A stretch of 64,000 nucleotides of DNA from Sphingobacteriaceae bacterium (GTDB lineage: Bacteria; Bacteroidota; Bacteroidia; B-17B0; Aurantibacillaceae), in contig CANKBS010000010.1 in NCBI GenBank assembly GCA_947480015.1, positions 45,413-109,412 of the forward strand, given 5' to 3'. Positions 9,691-18,340 of the stretch are shown here, piece by piece. The notes under the pieces were generated by a model. It ran no database searches and was not told the origin of the DNA. It saw nothing but the letters and a program-made list of their open reading frames with translations. Position 1 is the stretch's first letter. Each line of letters opens with the position of its first letter. A program made the position numbers and the translations under genes.

Positions 9691-10377
9691 ATGAACATTA
9701 CTTATTACGGTCATTCTTGTTTTGGAGTTGAAATTAATGGACGTAATTTGTTATTTGACCCTTTTATTCGTGAGAATAATTTGGCAAAAAACATTGATAT
9801 TACTTCAGTAAAAGCTGATTACATTTTGATCTCACACGGGCATTCAGATCATATTGCCGATGCTGAAGAAATTGCCAAACTCACTGGAGCTAAGCTTATT
9901 TGCAATTGGGAGATTTATGACTGGCTTCAAAAAAAAGGCCTTGAAAACATTCACCCCATGAACATTGGCGGAAAGGTGAAACTAGATTTCGGAAATGTAA
10001 AATGTGTGGTAGCACAGCATAGCAGCAGTTTGCCAGATGGCAGTTATGGAGGTAACCCCATGGGCTATGTGATTGAAAGCAGTGAAGGGAATTTTTATTA
10101 CGCCGGTGATACGGCGCTGACCAATGATATGAAATTAATTGGTGATTACAGGCAGATTGATTTTGCCTTTTTGCCAATTGGAGATAATTTTACCATGGGT
10201 GTTGAGAATGCCATCATAGCCTGCGATTTTATTGCCTGCAGCAACATCATAGGCATGCATTATGACACCTTTGGTAACATTAAAATAGATAAGCAGGATG
10301 CTGTTTCAAAATTCAACCGGGCAGGGAAAAAACTCACGCTCATGGAGATTGGTGAAATCGTTGAAAAAAAGAAATAA
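9691..10377 (+). CDS. Metal-dependent hydrolase, UPF0173 metallo-beta-lactamase fold
   Basis: A 228-residue metallo-beta-lactamase-fold hydrolase of the UPF0173 (YtkL-like) group; the physiological substrate is unknown. The metal motif HGHSDH is at about residues 50-55, with further ligands in VAQHSSSLPDG and the YAGDTAL segment, and the C-terminal HYDTFG histidine. The ATG at 9691 is preferred to an in-frame TTG at 9679 because family members begin MNITYYGHSCF. It ends 15 nt before parA on the same strand, so it may be in the same transcript. Confidence 0.88.
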   Translation: MNITYYGHSCFGVEINGRNLLFDPFIRENNLAKNIDITSVKADYILISHGHSDHIADAEEIAKLTGAKLICNWEIYDWLQKKGLENIHPMNIGGKVKLDFGNVKCVVAQHSSSLPDGSYGGNPMGYVIESSEGNFYYAGDTALTNDMKLIGDYRQIDFAFLPIGDNFTMGVENAIIACDFIACSNIIGMHYDTFGNIKIDKQDAVSKFNRAGKKLTLMEIGEIVEKKK

Positions 10378-10392
10378 TTTAATAGGGAAAGA

Positions 10393-11229
10393 ATGGGAAA
10401 AATAATAGCAATAGCGAACCAAAAAGGCGGGGTTGGAAAAACCACCACTGCGATTAATTTAGCAGCTAGTTTAGCGGTACTCGAATATAAAACCCTGCTT
10501 GTTGATGCCGATCCGCAATCTAATGCTACGTCAGGTGTGGGTATCGATCCGTCAAATGTTAAAGCCGGATTATACGAATGTATCATCGACAGTGTGCATC
10601 CAAAAGATGTGATTTTAAAAACAGAAACGCCAAATATGTTTTTGTTACCTACCAACGCTGATCTGGTTGGTGTTGAACTCGAGTTGGTAAACCTTACCAA
10701 CCGCGAGTATATGATGAAAAAAGCACTCGATAAAGTCAAAGATAAATACGACTTTATCATTCTCGATTGTTGCCCATCTCTTGGTCTTACTGTAATTAAC
10801 GCCTTGTCTGCCGCCGACAGTGTGATTATTCCGGTGCAATGCGAGTATTTTGCTTTAGAGGGCATGGGTAAATTATTGCAAACCATAAAAATTGTTCAGG
10901 CGCATTTAAATACCAATTTAGATATTGAAGGGGTGTTGCTTACCATGTATGACGGGCGTTTGCGCTTAGCCAATCAAGTTGTTGAAGAGGTGAAAACGCA
11001 CTTTCAGGACATGGTTTTTGATACGCTCATTCAACGCAATACCAAGTTGGCCGAAGCCCCGAGCTTTGGTAAAACCATTATCATGCACGACGCTGTAGGC
11101 AAGGCCTCTACCAGTTATTTAAACCTGGCACGTGAATTATTGCAACGCAACGGCTTAACCAAAATTAGCGACAGCAACCGCATGATTAATATTCAGGAAT
11201 CGGAACAAGAATTAAGTGAAGATATTTAA
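10393..11229 (+). CDS. parA: Chromosome partitioning ATPase ParA (Soj)
   Basis: Deviant-Walker ATPase that positions ParB-parS complexes and helps origin segregation. The P-loop KGGVGKTT is at residues 11-18, with the signature lysine at 11. [12 protein letters not shown] (Walker A') and the [12 protein letters not shown] switch II follow. At 278 residues it is slightly longer than the average chromosomal ParA because of an acidic C-terminal extension. It is followed by parB after 83 nt, in the usual order. No N-terminal HTH is present, which fits a chromosomal type Ia/Soj protein. Confidence 0.95.
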   Translation: MGKIIAIANQKGGVGKTTTAINLAASLAVLEYKTLLVDADPQSNATSGVGIDPSNVKAGLYECIIDSVHPKDVILKTETPNMFLLPTNADLVGVELELVNLTNREYMMKKALDKVKDKYDFIILDCCPSLGLTVINALSAADSVIIPVQCEYFALEGMGKLLQTIKIVQAHLNTNLDIEGVLLTMYDGRLRLANQVVEEVKTHFQDMVFDTLIQRNTKLAEAPSFGKTIIMHDAVGKASTSYLNLARELLQRNGLTKISDSNRMINIQESEQELSEDI

Positions 11230-11236
11230 TAATTTG

Positions 11237-11310
11237 AAGTGCTTAGTTTTAAGTTTTTAATACCAAGAATTATTAAAAACTAATCACTAAAAACTAAAAA
11301 CTAAACAAGA
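11237..11310. repeat. Imperfect inverted repeat of TTAGTTTT / AAAACTAA units
   Basis: The parA-parB spacer is made of short units: CTTAGTTTTAAGTTTTTAAT on the left and repeated AAAAACTAA-type units on the right, which can pair. The same type of sequence fills the spacer before secE (22388-22457). Both end just before an ATGAGCAAAA start. Confidence 0.6.
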
Positions 11311-11312
11311 AG

Positions 11313-12203
11313 ATGAGCAAAAAACCGGCATTAGGAAGAGGATTAAGTGCATTGTTAGAAAATGCAAGAACAGATATTACCACAAAAGGATTTGGCGAAA
11401 ATGCAGCGGTCGTAAATTCAGTGTCAGTGATCAAAATTAAAAACATTGAAACCAATCCATTTCAACCGCGCACTAATTTTGAAGAAAATGCTTTGCAAGA
11501 ATTAAGCGATAGCATTAAACAACACGGCATCATTCAGCCCATAACCGTTCGCAAGTTGGGTTACGACAGATATCAACTTATTTCAGGAGAACGTCGCTTC
11601 AGAGCCTCGCAAATGGCTGGATTAACTGATGTGCCGGCTTATATCCGCATTGCCGATGATCAGGAAATGCTTGAGATGGCTTTGGTTGAAAACATTCAAC
11701 GTGAAGACCTTGATCCCATCGAGGTATCTTTGTCATACAAGCGTCTAATTGATGAATGTAATCTAACCCAGGAACAATTGAGCGAAAAAGTAGGCAAACA
11801 AAGAAGTACCGTTACCAACTTCTTACGTTTATTAAAACTTCCAGCCGCCATACAAAAAGCTTTACGCGACCGCGAAATTACCATGGGGCATGCCAAAGCC
11901 CTTATTAGCATTGATAATGATGACCGCCAACTGGCTATTTTTGCACTTGCTCTTGAACAAGATTTTTCAGTTCGTCAAATTGAAGAATTGGCTCGTGGAG
12001 AAAAAGTAAAAGTGACCCCAAAAGTGAGCCGTGTTGAAAAACAATTAAGCATAGAGGATAAAGTAATAGCCAAAGAATTGGATAAGATTTTTAATAAATC
12101 CTATAACTTGAAGAGAAATGCCAAAGGTGGTGGTGCACTTACACTCAGCTTCAGCAATGATACAGAATTACAACACATCCTTTCTTTTTTCGGAATCGAA
12201 TAA
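11313..12203 (+). CDS. parB: Chromosome partitioning protein ParB
   Basis: parS-binding CTPase that loads and slides on origin-proximal DNA. The 296-residue protein has the N-terminal LGRGLSALL ParA-contact segment, the box I region TNPFQPR, the GERRFRAS CTP-binding motif at about residues 92-99, an HTH around LTQEQLSEKVGKQRSTVTNFLRL (about 150-172), and a C-terminal dimerisation part. I saw no full 16-bp parS palindrome in the window. It follows parA after a repeat-filled spacer. Confidence 0.95.
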   Translation: MSKKPALGRGLSALLENARTDITTKGFGENAAVVNSVSVIKIKNIETNPFQPRTNFEENALQELSDSIKQHGIIQPITVRKLGYDRYQLISGERRFRASQMAGLTDVPAYIRIADDQEMLEMALVENIQREDLDPIEVSLSYKRLIDECNLTQEQLSEKVGKQRSTVTNFLRLLKLPAAIQKALRDREITMGHAKALISIDNDDRQLAIFALALEQDFSVRQIEELARGEKVKVTPKVSRVEKQLSIEDKVIAKELDKIFNKSYNLKRNAKGGGALTLSFSNDTELQHILSFFGIE

Positions 12204-12242
12204 ATCGCTTTGCATAATCCATGCTGCCCTGAGATTAATTTA

Positions 12243-12752
12243 ATGAAACGTATTTTACTCATATCCGATACGCATGGTCATTTAGACCCGAAACTCTTTA
12301 AATACATCGAAAAAGCCGATGAGGTTTGGCACGCAGGCGACATTGGCGATCTGGCCTTATGTGATGCGCTAGAGAAATTAAAGCCCTTAAAAGCCGTTTA
12401 TGGGAATATAGATGGGGCTGATTGCCGTTTAAGATTTTCTGAATTTTTAGTTTTTCAAATTGAACAGGTAAAGGTTGTAATCACGCATATTGGTGGTTAT
12501 CCCACAAAATATCCGTTAAAACTTAAAAACTATTTGCAAAACGAGAAACCTAATTTGTTCATTTGCGGGCATTCACACATTCTTAAAGTGATGTTCGATA
12601 AGGAGCTCCAGCATTTACACATGAATCCCGGCGCTTGTGGAGTGCATGGCTTTCACCATGTAAAAACCATCCTTCGGTTCGAAATTGAAGGCAAAGAAAT
12701 AAAAAACCTGTCAGTAATTGAATTAGGTAGCAGAACATCCTTACCTTCGTAA
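12243..12752 (+). CDS. YfcE/MJ0936-type metallophosphoesterase
   Basis: Calcineurin-like phosphodiesterase of 169 residues. All core motifs are present: ISDTHGH near the start, HAGDIGD, YGNIDG, VVITHIGGYP and FICGHSHI, which supply the two-metal centre. Physiological substrate unknown. The ATG at 12243 is chosen over an upstream in-frame TTG at 12210, because MKRILLISDTHGH is the normal family N-terminus. It follows parB by 39 nt and is followed after 1 nt by the next gene, suggesting one operon. Confidence 0.88.
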   Translation: MKRILLISDTHGHLDPKLFKYIEKADEVWHAGDIGDLALCDALEKLKPLKAVYGNIDGADCRLRFSEFLVFQIEQVKVVITHIGGYPTKYPLKLKNYLQNEKPNLFICGHSHILKVMFDKELQHLHMNPGACGVHGFHHVKTILRFEIEGKEIKNLSVIELGSRTSLPS

Positions 12753-12753
12753 C

Positions 12754-13221
12754 ATGGATCCGAATACCTATTTTAGTGATGAGGCCCTTGCCAGATTTGT
12801 TAGTGCACAGGGTAAAACAATTGAAAATATCATCTGCCATCTTTGGCAAAACACTATCAATAAAAGCGCTACCGTTGAAATTATCGACAACGTTGAACTT
12901 CATTTTACCGATGGTCAGAAATTAACGATTTCATGTAATGAAACCGGTGAGGCCCTTGATGTCATTCATTTTGATTACAAAAAAGCAGCACTAGAGATTC
13001 AGAAAGAATTTGACGGAAAAATAAAATTGTTTGCTGTTAATGCTTCCTCAACCAAAATGTGGGAAGATGTGATAGGCTTAGCACTCGAAACAGTTAGAAT
13101 CATAAAAGAGGGCGATTACGATCAAGCAGGCTCTGCCCTACTGGTATTTGGAAAGGAAAAACGCATCATCTCAATAAATCCTTTAGATGGTTTAACCATT
13201 GATTATTACGAAGAAGATTAA
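12754..13221 (+). CDS. Hypothetical protein, unrecognised, last gene of the parAB-side operon
   Basis: I do not recognise this 155-residue protein. It is soluble and acidic, with no signal peptide and no transmembrane segment. It has regular beta-strand-like alternation, for example VEIIDNVELHFTDGQKLTIS at about 40-60, and ends in an acidic YYEED. It starts 1 nt after the metallophosphoesterase stop, so translation of the two is probably coupled. It converges with the minus-strand SPOR/TSP3 gene 9 nt away. Confidence 0.75.
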   Translation: MDPNTYFSDEALARFVSAQGKTIENIICHLWQNTINKSATVEIIDNVELHFTDGQKLTISCNETGEALDVIHFDYKKAALEIQKEFDGKIKLFAVNASSTKMWEDVIGLALETVRIIKEGDYDQAGSALLVFGKEKRIISINPLDGLTIDYYEED

Positions 13222-13230
13222 GCTATTCTT

Positions 13231-15678
13231 TTATTTCAATAATTCCATGGCCTCCTGAATGGAGATTACATCATTCTTAAAGGTAGCAATAATGAAGGCG
13301 TCGGTAAATCCTTTGTCTTCTAGCTCCTTGCGGTGTTTCTCTGCTGCGTCAAATCCTTGAAAGGCCCCAGAGGTGTAACGCAAACTACCTGAAGCAGTTG
13401 TTTGTTTCTCAATATTACGAAGGTCTTTTACTTTCTCATCCATCATCGTTTCGAAACTTTGTTTTTTCAATGGACCCAATTGAACCTTAAAGGCTAGTAA
13501 TTTTTTGTCAATGGAATTAAAGATCTTGTCTTCGCTCAAATCCTCTTTATAGCTCTTATTCATAGTAGCCTTAGTCTGATTCATCGGAATACGTTTTCCG
13601 CCTTTATAAGCAGTTACAAAGGCGTCGCTGTATCCCTGAACAACCAGATCGGCACGCACCGAAGCAGCTTCCTCAATTGATTTATAACCTTTGGTTACAT
13701 AACGGTAAATACTCTCGCCGGTTTTCAATTCTAACACACCGGCACTGGTATTAAATATACTGGTAGAAATTTTATTTTTAAAAGCCCCTAACTGAACACG
13801 GTATACAATGTCCTCTTTCGAGAAAACTTCTTCGGTAGCTGCACTTGTAACATTAACTTCAGAGCTATCACTTATTTTAACCGATAATAATTCTTCCAGC
13901 TCACTGTTCAACAAACGCTGTAACTCTTCATCAGGTACCTGTATAATTTCTTTACCCTGAATTCTCGAAATACCAGCTCCCTTATTCCCTTCTGTTCTAA
14001 ATTCATCTCTTCGTTTAATAGCCGAACCTAATTTATCATAACTACCGCTGGTGTAAACAACCGTTGTACCATCATCCAAAGTGGTTGAATTGATATCACC
14101 AATACTTAATAAAAAAGCTAATTCATCAGAAGGAATCGAACCTGTGTAACGCACTAACTCAACTGTAAAATTGTCTTTTTTCTCCTTAGGTTTTTTAATT
14201 TTGGAGGCGTAAATATTACCAGTGTATTCGGTTACACGATCTACTGGAAGCGTATCGTTCAAATACTCATCATACCAAGCTTGCCAATAAGCATCCGATT
14301 GTCCCACTCCTTTCTTATTTACTGGCATTCCTGTGGCCGTAGATAATTCATCATCACGGTAATCGGGAATTCCATCGCCATCGCTATCGAGTGCACAACC
14401 TTTTTCATTTACCTTAGCTCCTTTAGCTGTACCTAAACAATCGTCTAATAAATCAATAATTCCATCTTCATCTTCATCTTCGTCATCATTATCCATAGCT
14501 AACCAGCTTGAATTACTGATTGTATCAACAAATGGTTTACTACTCGGTTTTTTGGTTATTAAATCGTATTGAAGTGCAAAGGAGGTATAAGTGAAATTAT
14601 CTTTTTGTTTATTTCCAACTCTATCACCACTACTTTTGTTTGAAATACCATCAATATAATCGGTGGTGGTTAAAAAATACTGGAAGTTCAGTTTCAAATC
14701 AACCCGGTTGGTAACTTTCATAATAAAGCCAATCCCAAGCGGGAAGGCCCATGAACGTTCCTGGTACTTACCAAAACCATCCTTATTTAATTCTCTGATA
14801 TCACTTTCGTATTTATAATCTCTAACTAAATTTTTTGCGCTTTGAGCATCTGCAGATCCTTCCGGTTTATCTTTAATACTTCCGTCGCTCCAGTAATAAT
14901 AAACACTACCGTTTTTATCTTTTAAATCGGTTTTACTTAAAAACTCAAAACCGGTTAACCCTAAGCTCACAAAAGGTCTTACCGTATAGCGTGCAGGAAT
15001 TAAATTTCCAAAATCGTAAACCACATTTACTCCACCTGCTCTAATCTCTGATTGAAAGTTTTCGTGCCGGTTGAGAAGGTTTTCGTTTGCTCCTAATTTC
15101 CCAAATAAAACAGTGAAATCAAGTTGTAGGTAAGGGGTAATACGATGTGAAATAGCCAAATCCATTCCCGAACGTCCCACGGTTGGTGACTGTAAATGGC
15201 GCTGATACAAATCACCCTTAAAGGCTAAACTACCATAACCAATCGCTATTTTTGGTCTTCGTCCAAGTTCCGGACCTTTTGCGGTATCTGGTGTTAAATC
15301 AAATTCCTCTTCTTCGCCACTACCATGATTACTGAGGGCGTAGCCATCAATGGTTTGAGTTGGTACGGTTAATGGATTTAAAACGTAAAACACCGAGTCA
15401 CCAATCGTTGGCCCTTTGTAAAACTGAATGGGTTCAGGTTCGTTGAGATAATAATTTAAGATCTGTTCTGGCGTTAAACTGTCGGTTAATTGTTTTGGAA
15501 CTAAGGTGTCTGGAAAAATCGGTGGTCCTTGCTGATCGGGCAATTTAATTGGTATAATGCTATCTTGCTTAGGTTTTGTAATTACGGTATCCTTAAGCGG
15601 AGGTTTAGGTTTAATACTGTCAAGTGCTGATTTTGATGTGAGACTATCTTTTACGAGTTTAACAAGCACGCTATCCAA
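13231..15678 (-). CDS. Outer-membrane barrel/TSP3/SPOR protein, 3' part of a frameshifted gene
   Basis: Main part of a large envelope protein. In order from its first TTG: a Pro/Lys/Asp-Ser-rich linker (about 1-100), a beta-barrel-like region (about 140-375, many alternating aromatic/hydrophobic strands), a Ca-binding TSP3-like segment with DSDGDGIPD near 435, and three SPOR-like modules (about 500-580, 625-700, 730-815), for example VYRVQLGAFKNK and LAFKVQLGPLKKQ. SPOR domains bind denuded peptidoglycan glycans. It lacks its own signal peptide. Its frame stays open upstream through 15750 into the TATAGG repeat, where a missing base separates it from the signal-peptide-bearing fragment at 15723-16133. 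Confidence 0.8.
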   Translation of the reverse strand: MDSVLVKLVKDSLTSKSALDSIKPKPPLKDTVITKPKQDSIIPIKLPDQQGPPIFPDTLVPKQLTDSLTPEQILNYYLNEPEPIQFYKGPTIGDSVFYVLNPLTVPTQTIDGYALSNHGSGEEEEFDLTPDTAKGPELGRRPKIAIGYGSLAFKGDLYQRHLQSPTVGRSGMDLAISHRITPYLQLDFTVLFGKLGANENLLNRHENFQSEIRAGGVNVVYDFGNLIPARYTVRPFVSLGLTGFEFLSKTDLKDKNGSVYYYWSDGSIKDKPEGSADAQSAKNLVRDYKYESDIRELNKDGFGKYQERSWAFPLGIGFIMKVTNRVDLKLNFQYFLTTTDYIDGISNKSSGDRVGNKQKDNFTYTSFALQYDLITKKPSSKPFVDTISNSSWLAMDNDDEDEDEDGIIDLLDDCLGTAKGAKVNEKGCALDSDGDGIPDYRDDELSTATGMPVNKKGVGQSDAYWQAWYDEYLNDTLPVDRVTEYTGNIYASKIKKPKEKKDNFTVELVRYTGSIPSDELAFLLSIGDINSTTLDDGTTVVYTSGSYDKLGSAIKRRDEFRTEGNKGAGISRIQGKEIIQVPDEELQRLLNSELEELLSVKISDSSEVNVTSAATEEVFSKEDIVYRVQLGAFKNKISTSIFNTSAGVLELKTGESIYRYVTKGYKSIEEAASVRADLVVQGYSDAFVTAYKGGKRIPMNQTKATMNKSYKEDLSEDKIFNSIDKKLLAFKVQLGPLKKQSFETMMDEKVKDLRNIEKQTTASGSLRYTSGAFQGFDAAEKHRKELEDKGFTDAFIIATFKNDVISIQEAMELLK

Positions 15679-15722
15679 GCTGTGCTTTACTTTAAGGGTA
15701 TCAGGACTTAGTGTTGGTATTG

Positions 15723-16133
15723 TTATAGGATAGGTATAGGTATAGGAACAATGCTATCCTTAACTACATCTATAATTAAACTATCTTGTTTGGGTTCTGA
15801 TCCTTTAGGAATTTCGGGTTTTGTGGAAGCGCTTAAAACACTATCCTGAATTTGTTTTGATCTTAAATTGTCATTAGCGAGTTTGTTGCGAATACTATCC
15901 TGAATGTGCACTTGTTTTAAACTATCTGCCGTTTGCTTGGCTTTCGTCACATTTTCAGGGAATAAGAGAGCGCTTAAACTCTCTTGTATTTCAATGCTTT
16001 GTAAACTATCTTGAACTCTAGCATTTCTTAAACTATCGGCTTTGGATAAAATAGGATTTACTTGTGAGGACACAGTTAAACAGAGGAGAGAAAAGAAAAG
16101 AAGATAATAATTCTTCATATAATATTTAATCAC
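15723..16133 (-). CDS. 5' part of the frameshifted SPOR/TSP3 gene, with signal peptide
   Basis: A 136-residue fragment with an N-terminal signal peptide (YYLLFFSLLCLTVSSQ), an alternative start at 16118, and then degenerate repeats of the type DSLxxxxIQDSL. The same Asp-Ser/Lys repeat style continues in the next frame at 15678. It ends in PIPIPIL at a TAA within the TATAGG repeat. Adding one base to the short repeat unit at 15730-15734 joins it to the downstream frame to give a protein of about 967 residues. It starts 20 nt after the neighbouring SPOR gene's stop, so the two genes form an operon. Confidence 0.75.
   Translation of the reverse strand: MIKYYMKNYYLLFFSLLCLTVSSQVNPILSKADSLRNARVQDSLQSIEIQESLSALLFPENVTKAKQTADSLKQVHIQDSIRNKLANDNLRSKQIQDSVLSASTKPEIPKGSEPKQDSLIIDVVKDSIVPIPIPIL
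15724..15746. repeat. TATAGG hexamer array with one 5-nt unit
   Basis: On the plus strand: TATAGG (15724-15729), ATAGG (15730-15734), TATAGG (15735-15740), TATAGG (15741-15746). The short unit lacks one T, and this shifts the reading frame of the minus-strand gene that spans it. Confidence 0.9.
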
Positions 16134-16153
16134 CGTAAAAATAGGCTTTTTTT

Positions 16154-17467
16154 TTATTTAAACCATTTTTGATTCGTTATCATGAGTGCTTCCTGCACGG
16201 TGATGCGCTTGCCGTCGTTGTAGGCCACAACAAATGCACTTTTAACCCCATTGACGCTCGTCATGGTCTCGCGCTGCCCGCGGGCTTTTTTGTAATCCGT
16301 ATGCGATCCAATCATGAATTTCGAAAAACCACCTTGCATTTCACTGCTGATCTTTTCTTTTATTTTAAACTTTCTAATGAGGGTTTGTGCTGTTACCTTA
16401 CTATTTGTAAAGGCTCCAACCTGCACATGGAAATTCATATTGCCTTCTTTTTTCTCGGGTACAGAATTCACTTTTGCTTCAACAACCGGGTTTTGTGTTG
16501 GCTCAATTATCGGCTCCACAATCTTTTCAGGCTGTTTGGTTTCTGTTGATTCTATTTTGTTAGTTGCCACCTGAGTCGCTTGAAATGCTATAGACTCGAC
16601 TGGGATTTTGATTTTTTTGCTTTGATTATCTTCAAGGTAAGAGTATTCTCCTCCTAAATTCATGGCACTTTGAGTCGTTCCCTGCAGGGAGTATGAAATC
16701 AGTAATTCTTCCTTATCAGGCACATTTACCCATACAAATTTAATTTTACCATCTGCAACCGAGAAAGAACCGCCTTCAGTCGCAATGGCTTTAGCGGTAA
16801 CACCTACCGGAATATCATCGCTAAATCTCGCAAAACCTTTGGTTGCACCTTTTTTTATCTTTAGGTTTACAATAAATTCATTTTCTACCGAACCTCCGGC
16901 TATGGTCCTTATTACCGAAATATCTCCGGCTGGTTCAGAATTAGCGGCTACCGGATTCACTAAGGGCTTATCCTTATTTGTTGAATCATCTTTTTTAGCC
17001 AATGGTGCTGCTCCTACTGTTGATAAATCTTTCCCAGGAGCTACCACGGTGATATTAGTTGGATTCATTTCAACTACCTGCTTCACATTATTTTCCACGT
17101 AAGCGTATTTTGCGTTTATGGTTTTTAATCCAAGATCTGTTTCATCGGCTATGATGGTTAATTTAATCGTGATTTCACTCTCGTTAGGTAAAGCGGCCCA
17201 TACCCACTTGGCACTGGTTCCGCTATTGGTATAATTAGCTCCTTTGTCTTCACTTTCTTTAATGGTTATACCAGACGGCAAATCGAGTTGCAATTTGGCA
17301 AATCCATTCATGCTGCCTTTGTTTACAGTTAATTCAATAGCCACTTCCTCTCCGGCATGAATAGCTGTTGGAATTTTAACGTTAATAGTGACGCCATTAC
17401 CATCACTAAATAAACCAAAAACAAAAAGGCTAAATGAATTAATTAATATAAACAGATATTTAATCAT
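16154..17467 (-). CDS. Exported SPOR-domain protein with two Ig-like repeats
   Basis: A 437-residue secreted protein. After a hydrophobic signal segment (about 1-20) come two related beta-rich domains (about 25-140 and 185-300). They share the pattern of a Gly-Phe-Ala-(Lys/Arg) strand, as in MNGFAKLQLDLPSGITIKES and TKGFARFSDDIPVGVTAKAI, followed by a KWVWAALP/KFVWVNVP strand. A Pro/Glu linker follows, then a C-terminal SPOR domain (about 345-430, starting NFHVQVGAFTNSK). The SPOR domain suggests a septal or peptidoglycan location. The downstream gene also ends in SPOR modules. Specific function unknown. Confidence 0.85.
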   Translation of the reverse strand: MIKYLFILINSFSLFVFGLFSDGNGVTINVKIPTAIHAGEEVAIELTVNKGSMNGFAKLQLDLPSGITIKESEDKGANYTNSGTSAKWVWAALPNESEITIKLTIIADETDLGLKTINAKYAYVENNVKQVVEMNPTNITVVAPGKDLSTVGAAPLAKKDDSTNKDKPLVNPVAANSEPAGDISVIRTIAGGSVENEFIVNLKIKKGATKGFARFSDDIPVGVTAKAIATEGGSFSVADGKIKFVWVNVPDKEELLISYSLQGTTQSAMNLGGEYSYLEDNQSKKIKIPVESIAFQATQVATNKIESTETKQPEKIVEPIIEPTQNPVVEAKVNSVPEKKEGNMNFHVQVGAFTNSKVTAQTLIRKFKIKEKISSEMQGGFSKFMIGSHTDYKKARGQRETMTSVNGVKSAFVVAYNDGKRITVQEALMITNQKWFK

Positions 17468-17542
17468 GCCCCTAAAATACCTGTTAAATACGCTTTGTTT
17501 TGCTCAAGTATATGTGTTTTAGTAACACCTAAGTGTTAACTT

Positions 17543-18331
17543 CTATAAGCTTGAGGTTCTTCCTCCATCAACCGGTAAATTAATTCCATTAATGTAAGCC
17601 GCAGCTGGTGAAGCCAAAAAGGCTACAGCATTAGCAATTTCAGATGCTTCAGCAAATCTACCCAAGGGTATTTCATGAAGCATTTCAGTTTTAACCACGT
17701 CATTATTTACATTGGTTTTTAATGCTTTATTCTCAATAATATTGCTAAGACGCTTTGTTGCCGTTGCTCCGGGCAACACATTGTTAACCGTTATTCCAAA
17801 TTTACCCAATTCATTAGCCATTGTTTTAGCCCAATTACCCACTGCCGAGCGAATGGTGTTACTTACCCCTAAATTTGGAAGCGGTTGTTTAACAGATGTT
17901 GAAATGACATTAATAACCCTGCCATACGAAGAATTTTTCATACCTTCCATACATGCCTGCACCAAAATATGATTGCATATTAAGTGGTTGTTAAATGCAC
18001 TCAAAAACTCATCCACCTTAGCCGTGGCAATGGGCCCGGCCGCCGGCCCGCCGGTATTATTAACTAAAATATGTACCGGTCCATTCCTTTGTATGAATTG
18101 ATCAACCAGTTCTTTTAAATGCGTGGGATTTGAAAAATCGGCGCAGAGATAGGAATGCAACTGATTACCATTGTTAGGTAAATCATTTTTACTTTGTTTT
18201 AATGCCTCTTCATTTCTGGCAACAAGCGTTACGTTAGCACCTAAAGCAGCCAACTCCATGGCTATGGCCTTACCAATTCCTTGTGTGCTGCCACAAACAA
18301 TGGCTCTTTTATTTTTTATATCTAAATTCAT
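17543..18331 (-). CDS. SDR-family protein with degenerate active site (BKR-like)
   Basis: Short-chain dehydrogenase/reductase fold of 262 residues. The cofactor loop reads CGSTQGIGKAIA, and NNTGGP replaces the usual NNAG. At the position of the catalytic YxxxK the sequence is SNTIR, so both Tyr and Lys are missing. This resembles the BKR-like SDR subgroup known to lack a full catalytic tetrad; I am confident of the fold but not of any enzymatic activity. C-terminal INGINLPVDGGR is typical. It lies 9 nt after recX on the same strand. Confidence 0.85.
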   Translation of the reverse strand: MNLDIKNKRAIVCGSTQGIGKAIAMELAALGANVTLVARNEEALKQSKNDLPNNGNQLHSYLCADFSNPTHLKELVDQFIQRNGPVHILVNNTGGPAAGPIATAKVDEFLSAFNNHLICNHILVQACMEGMKNSSYGRVINVISTSVKQPLPNLGVSNTIRSAVGNWAKTMANELGKFGITVNNVLPGATATKRLSNIIENKALKTNVNNDVVKTEMLHEIPLGRFAEASEIANAVAFLASPAAAYINGINLPVDGGRTSSL

Positions 18332-18340
18332 GGTTTTCCT

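Noticed and set aside
10393..12203. Search for a parS site near parAB
   Set aside because: Only CACGTG cores inside genes (for example near 11131 in parA) with about five mismatches to the 16-bp consensus; not supportable.
16169..17102. Plus-strand ORFs up to 126 codons
   Set aside because: Antisense to the SPOR-domain gene, which has a signal peptide and recognisable domains.
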